A stretch of DNA of 64,000 nucleotides, taken from positions 643,501 to 707,500 of the forward strand of contig JACVTC010000064.1 in NCBI GenBank assembly GCA_016946835.1, given 5' to 3'. Made by a program: the position numbers and the translations under genes. Positions 58,626 to 64,000 of this stretch are shown here, one piece after another. Below the pieces are notes generated by a model. It was not told where the DNA came from. It saw only the letters and a program-made list of their open reading frames with translations, and searched no databases. This DNA is from Neocallimastix lanati (nom. inval.). Lineage: Eukaryota > Neocallimastigomycota > Neocallimastigomycetes > Neocallimastigales > Neocallimastigaceae. Positions within the stretch are counted from its first letter, which is position 1, and every line of letters begins with the position of its first letter.

Positions 58626-59984
58626 CATTAAATATATATGTTATTTTATAGTAGTAATTAGGGTAGAGGAACGTCGATTGAGTTCCTCATTTCTTACAAG
58701 TAACTTTCGTTATCTTTAATATTCTTCAGGGAATTTATTAATGGAAATATAAGTATTTGAATAACTTTATTAATAGTCTTTTAAAAAATATTATCATATA
58801 AATATATTTTTTTTCTTTTTGTATTATAAATGTAAATATTAATATTTTTTTTTTTTTATAATATTTATTATTATAGATTATATAGTCTGTCATCTCAATC
58901 TATTTTAAAAGGAATTTTCCAAAAAATAATTTTTAATTTAATTTAATTTAATTTAATTATATTGTTTTATTATTATTATTATTATTATTATTGTTTTTTT
59001 TTTTTGTGTTCAATTATTCTAAAATGGATTTTATCCAATAATATATAATGAAAAATAATAAAAAAAATATATATAAAATAAATAATATAAAAAAAATTTT
59101 TTTTTTATTATTAAAATTTATATTCATTATTGTTAAGAGGGACTTTTATGTGCAATAATTTATAAGCAGTGGGTTTTAAATAATGGTTGCTTAGTAAAAT
59201 TTATTAATAAAATTATAATATTCGTAACTACAATTAAAATAATAATTTTAATTCCCCTAAAAATTTTACAAGAGAGTTCTCTATTTCTAATATAAATAAT
59301 TTAATCTATTTATAAGAAATAGGCAATATATTAACTATATATTCTAATATGTAGAACTATATAAATTTTATATGAATTAAAATATTATAATTATTATAAT
59401 TATAATAATACAAATTGAAATAAAATAAAATAATTATTATTAAAAAAATATAAATTTAATTTTTAATAATTATTATTAAATATATAAATATGTTACTACA
59501 CCTATTTGTTTTATATCAGAAATATATTAATATGTCACATATTTGTTTTATATCAATGAATCTAATATGCAACAAATGATGAATAGTCAAATACATATAA
59601 TAATGCTCAATAACAAAATTTATTAATCATAAATAAAAGTGTGTGTAATAATTATTATTAGTATTTATTTATTATTTATTATCATTTATTATTATTCATT
59701 ATTATTTATTTATTATTAATTTATTATTATTTATTTATTTATTATTAATTTATTAATTTATTATTATTTATTTATTTATTATTAATTTATTAATTTATTA
59801 TTATTTATTATTACTTTTTATTTATTAATTTATTATTATTTATTATTACTTTTTATTTATTTATTATTATTTATTAATATTTATTTATTTATTTATTATT
59901 TATTTATTTATTATTTATTTATTATTAATTTATTATTTATTATTATTTATTTATTATTTATTATTATTTATTTATTATTTACTA
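57800..59984. other. Intergenic low-complexity DNA
   Basis: (ATT)n at about 58574-58625, a hairpin at 58666-58688, and a long degenerate (TTTA)/(TTA) array at 59655-59990. No gene recognised. Confidence 0.5.
58666..58688. other. Short perfect hairpin, GC-rich for this DNA
   Basis: GAGGAAC and GTTCCTC form a 7-bp stem around a 9-nt loop. It stands out because nearby DNA has very few G/C bases. It could be a terminator-like or small RNA structure, or part of an old repeat. Confidence 0.4.
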
Positions 59985-59990
59985 TTTCCT
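59655..59990. repeat. Degenerate (TTTATTA)n array
   Basis: About 335 bp of TTA and TTTA units with scattered single substitutions. Blocks such as atttattattaatttattatt recur several times. Non-coding. Confidence 0.75.
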
Positions 59991-60330
59991 ATTGTGAATA
60001 CAAAGCTTGTATAGTACATTCAGTCAGAATTTTATGAAAATTTAATAAAAAAAAAAAAAAAAAACTATTGGAAACATCAAATTTATGTTTTTGATTAGAT
60101 AAACCCCAAAATTTTTTTCTTGAAAAATCATCAAGAAAAGTTAACAGAGTAATTGAAATCAGTATAAGATTATAAGATGTTTCCAGTTTTCCAATGACTG
60201 CCAGAATGAACTGATTCCATAGGTTTAGTAGTATTAAGGTATTATTTAAAGAGGGAAAAAAAAAAAAAAAAAGTTTCCCCTTTTTTTAATTTTAGTAATT
60301 TTTGTTATGGTGGCAGTTTTTTTGTCATAG

Positions 60331-60376
<46 letters not shown>

Positions 60377-60915
60377 TATTGCTATAAAAATGTCTTAAAC
60401 GAGTATTCCATAAATTAGTGTCTATGCTATAAACAAAAATTTTTTTTTGAGAATGGAATGAATGAGTGGATATTAAATTGTTTTAACTATATTTGACGTA
60501 TAATAAATATTTGATAGTACAAAAATCGTTATTTATTATAATTTACCATTGATAAGTACTCTACATTTTCAACCTTATTTAAATCACCATTTGGATACAT
60601 AATTTTTATTATTGATTTAACTTTTATTTTTAAAATTAATAAGATTATTTATGTTATTTAGTTATATTGATATCAGTGACACTAATCAATAATTCAAATG
60701 AGTGAAATTAGTATTATTTTTTTTTTGTTTTTAATTGTTGTGTTATTACGATATTAAATGACTAAAATATTTCTGGGAATCAGTAATATATATTTCAGCT
60801 TCATTGTCATCATTATTTTCAAAAGAATCATTGTTATTGTCTTTACAATTATCAGTATTATTATTTTCTATAATATTGCTTGAATGATAATTATTTTTTG
60901 TTATATCCTTATATT
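59991..60915 (-). pseudogene. Third copia relic (protease to integrase)
   Basis: Minus-strand frames with many stops give, in copia order, an Asn-rich linker and a decayed protease region (60540-60910). This region is clearly homologous to 6080-6400 of the first element: the gttgtattattacaattttgaatgact-type block has a counterpart here, as does the caccatttggat block. Next is a GAG-pre-integrase-like LWNTRLRHFYSNN (about 60365-60405) and an integrase-core-like VNFLDDFSRKKFWGLSNQ (about 60080-60130). No LTRs are visible. It therefore preserves the protease-to-integrase region that is missing from the element at 4226-7736. Confidence 0.6.
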
Positions 60916-61526
60916 AATTTGAATTATTTTAATAATAATAATAATAATAAATAATGAATAATAAAAATAATAATGAATAATAATAATAATAATGGAAAAA
61001 AAATCAAGAATTTATTTATTTATTATTATTAGTATTATTATTATTTTTTTTTTTTTAAAAAAAAAAATTAATAAATTATTTAAAATTTTTTCTATTGTGA
61101 TATATATAATTAAAAAAAATTTCGGATAAAAAAATTTTAAAATTTAGAAAATTTTAAATTTTTATTTTTATAATAATATTTTATAATATATATAATAATA
61201 TTTTATTTATATACCAAAAGATAAATAAAGCGGAATAATGATATAAAGAATTAAAATTTATATAAATATTAATATATAAATATAAATATATTTATACTTA
61301 TATATTTAAGTAGAAATATTTATATATAATGTTTGTTATAATTTTAAAGTTTGAAATAAAAAAAAAAAATTTTTTTTTAATCATTTATATATTTTTTTAA
61401 TTAAAATTTTTATATTCATGTCATTGCGCCAATGCTGAAACACTCAGTTAAGATCATCCAATAGGGACTATTCTGACTTTATAAAAAGAAAGTATTTGAC
61501 TACCTCAATATTCCTACTGCTCTTGA

Positions 61527-61537
61527 GGGGGGGGGGG
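61527..61537 (+). repeat. Homopolymer of 11 G
   Basis: Eleven consecutive G residues within a GC-richer patch (61425-61560), in a window where homopolymers are otherwise A or T. The patch also holds tataaaaag and ends in a short poly(A). Confidence 0.85.
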
Positions 61538-61859
61538 TGAAATCAAGGGCGGTTTACACTGGAAATATAAAAAAAAAAAAAAATATATAGTCTTTGTTGT
61601 TGTTTTTATATTTAGTTTTATATTAAAAACGTAATATCATTAGAATTCTTTTTATATTGAATATATATATTTATATATTCATATATTTTTAATAAATTAA
61701 AAAAAAAAAAAAAATAAAAAAAAATATAAAGAATAATAAATAAAAAATAAAGAATAATAAATAAAAAATAAAGAATAATAAATAAAAAGCAAATATAAAA
61801 AATAAAAAAATAAAAAAATAAAAAATAAAAAATATAATATAAAATAAAAAAAATAAATA

Positions 61860-61896
<37 letters not shown>

Positions 61897-62292
61897 AATA
61901 ACAAAAAAATAAGAAAATAAAAAAAAAGTTCTTTTTTATATATGGGATTATTTTTTGTTTGTTTAAAAAAAAAAATTATTTATTATATTTAAATTATTTT
62001 GTAGAATAATCATTTATATCTATCTAAATAGCTATTAATATATCTAATGATATATGTCTTATAAATTAATAAAAATAAAATAAAATACAATAAAAAAAAA
62101 AAAAAAAAAAAAAACAGTTAATACTATCTTTTCTTTTCCATTAACCATCATTAATTTTTTTTTTTTTTATTAAAAATATTTAAAGTTAATATATATGTAT
62201 ATACATATGCATATATACAGAAAGAAAGAAAAAAAGAAAGAAAAAGGATAATATATATATAATATATATTATTATTATTATTTAATTTTTAT

Positions 62293-62323
<31 letters not shown>

Positions 62324-62623
62324 ATACAAATACATATACAAATGCATATACATTTATAAATATTTTTGTAAAATTTGATAATTTTTTCATAAAGAGAGAG
62401 AGATAAATAGATAGATCGAATGAGATAAAATAGATAGATAAATCTCTATAATTAAAAGCCATATTAAAAGGTGAATTAGAATCGATGAAAAAAAAAAAAA
62501 AGATATTATTATTAGGAAAAAAAAAAAAAGTTGAAATAGATAAAAGATCTTATAATATTATTATTGATAAATATTTATATATATATATATATAAATACAT
62601 ATAAGTATAATAAATTAATAATG

Positions 62624-62654
<31 letters not shown>

Positions 62655-62854
62655 TTATCAAATTTATGTATATAATACATATATAAATTTTTTTTAATTT
62701 TTTAATTTTATTTTTTTTTTTTTATTTTTATTTTTTAATTTTTTTTTTATTTTTTATTTTTTTTATTTTTATATTTTATTTTTTATTTTTTATTTTTTTA
62801 TTTTTTAGATATTTTAAATAAAGAATATAGGGAATGATAATGAAATATAAAATA

Positions 62855-62893
<39 letters not shown>

Positions 62894-63059
62894 CCTTTTA
62901 TATATATATATATTTAACTTTAAATTAATAATGTTTTATTAAAAAATTTTTTTTTTCATTTTTAAAGATGATGATGATAATAGTTATCTTCCTTACCATC
63001 ATTAAATAATAATTAATAAAAATATATAGTCAATAATAAGAAATAATAGATAAAAAATA

Positions 63060-63178
63060 ATAAATAATAATAATAATAATAATAATAAATAATAGTAAAT
63101 AATAAATAATAGTAAATAATAATAATAATAATAATAAATAATAAATAATAAATAATAAATAATAAATAATAAATAATA

Positions 63179-63229
<51 letters not shown>

Positions 63230-63230
63230 T
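63060..63230. repeat. (AAT)n/(AAATAAT)n compound array
   Basis: AAT triplets interleaved with about nine AATAAATAAT-type units, then pure AAT. A leucine/tyrosine-rich minus-strand frame here is a translation of the array. Confidence 0.8.
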
Positions 63231-63700
63231 CTTTTTTCATAAAAATTTTAATTACTATATATATATATATTTATTTTACATTTTTTTTTTTATTTTTTAT
63301 TTTTATTTGTTAATTTTATTTTTATTTTTATTTTTTTCTAATTTATAGTTTAGGATTAAATTATTGAATTCTAAATATATAAATATTAATATATATATAT
63401 ATAATTTTTTTTTTTTTTTAAAAAAAAGTTGTATATATATATTTATAAAATTTATTTATAATTTATAATTAAATAAAGTAAAGGAAAAGAAAAGAAAAAG
63501 AAAAAGTAATGAAAATACATACACATATAAATATAATAATAATAATAATAATAAATTAATAATTAATAAGACTAATAAAAAAAAAATATATTTTTTTTTT
63601 ATTTTGTTTAGAATATATATTAATAATGTATATATAAATATAAATATATATATAAAATATAATAGATTACTTTAATTAATAATTATTTTTTTGGTAAAGG

Positions 63701-63736
<36 letters not shown>

Positions 63737-64000
63737 ATATAATGATTAATTTAAATAAATAATTATATTTTTAGTAAAAAAAAAATAACTATATAATGAT
63801 TAAATTAAATGAGTATAATTTATATTATAAAATTGTTTTACTAAATAAAATAAAATAAAATGAAAAAAATAAAATAAAAAAAAATTAAAAAAAAGGGAAA
63901 TATGAAAAATATATATATATATATATATAAGATATTGTTATTATTTTGCTGATTAGTAATATTATATTGAAAAAAAAAAAAAAAAAAAAAAAAAACTTTT

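Larger units (their letters stand above)
60916..64000. other. Terminal low-complexity region
   Basis: A/T filler, poly(A) and poly(T) runs, (TA)n, a purine patch (gaaagaaagaaaaaaagaaag, about 62220) and GATA-like repeats near 62400-62445. There is an (AAT)n/(AAATAAT)n array at 63060-63230. One GC-richer patch at 61425-61560 includes an 11-base G run. No gene or RNA could be supported. Confidence 0.5.

Noticed and set aside
61689-63240. Phe- and Leu/Tyr-rich minus-strand frames near the right end
   Set aside because: Translations of A-rich and (AAT)n low-complexity DNA.

Overview
The window is nuclear DNA from an intron-rich eukaryote with an extremely A+T-rich genome. Long poly(A)/poly(T) runs, (AAT)n arrays, A-rich leaders, poly-asparagine tracts, low gene density and a fungal-style gene set (VTC subunit, SET1, RAD54, TSC10-type reductase) fit an anaerobic gut fungus (Neocallimastigomycota) best. 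That placement is an inference from composition and gene content. A dictyostelid is less likely because genes here are few and far apart.

Layout: (i) 1-13 kb: a RING-finger gene (RNF4/Slx8-like, minus), then a transposon graveyard with two copies of a small inverted-repeat element, an LTR/copia element that lost its integrase, and a second decayed copia body. (ii) 13-21 kb: a VTC1-like gene (plus, 3 exons) and a complete SET1 histone methyltransferase gene (minus, 9 exons). (iii) 21-30 kb: gene-poor, with a telomere-like tract, a SINE-like element with a Pol III B box, a solo LTR, an LRR-like ORF without a clear start, and a retroposed insert with a perfect 15-bp target duplication. (iv) 30-52 kb: the gene-dense core: 3-ketodihydrosphingosine reductase (plus), ARFRP1/Arl3-type GTPase (plus), ribosomal protein S16 (plus), membrin/Bos1 SNARE (minus), RAD54 (minus) and a ZNT9-like zinc transporter (plus). 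(v) 52-64 kb: a decayed polyprotein region, one four-TM protein gene, a third copia relic and low-complexity DNA.

The genes are housekeeping and do not form a cluster: chromatin (SET1), recombination (RAD54), SUMO/ubiquitin (RING), secretory traffic (ARFRP1, membrin), sphingolipid synthesis (KDSR), zinc and polyphosphate handling (ZNT9, VTC1) and translation (RPS16). For nine genes the splice structure was rebuilt by hand and every spliced reading frame closes. Of 45 coding introns, 28 are in phase 1, mostly after a codon-first G.

The most novel-looking items are the inverted-repeat family built from a 15-bp TTGCATTTCGCCAAG unit, the paired segments in which each copy carries a different insertion, GGGTTAGGG tracts at four interstitial sites, and two poly(A)-ended inserts with target duplications.
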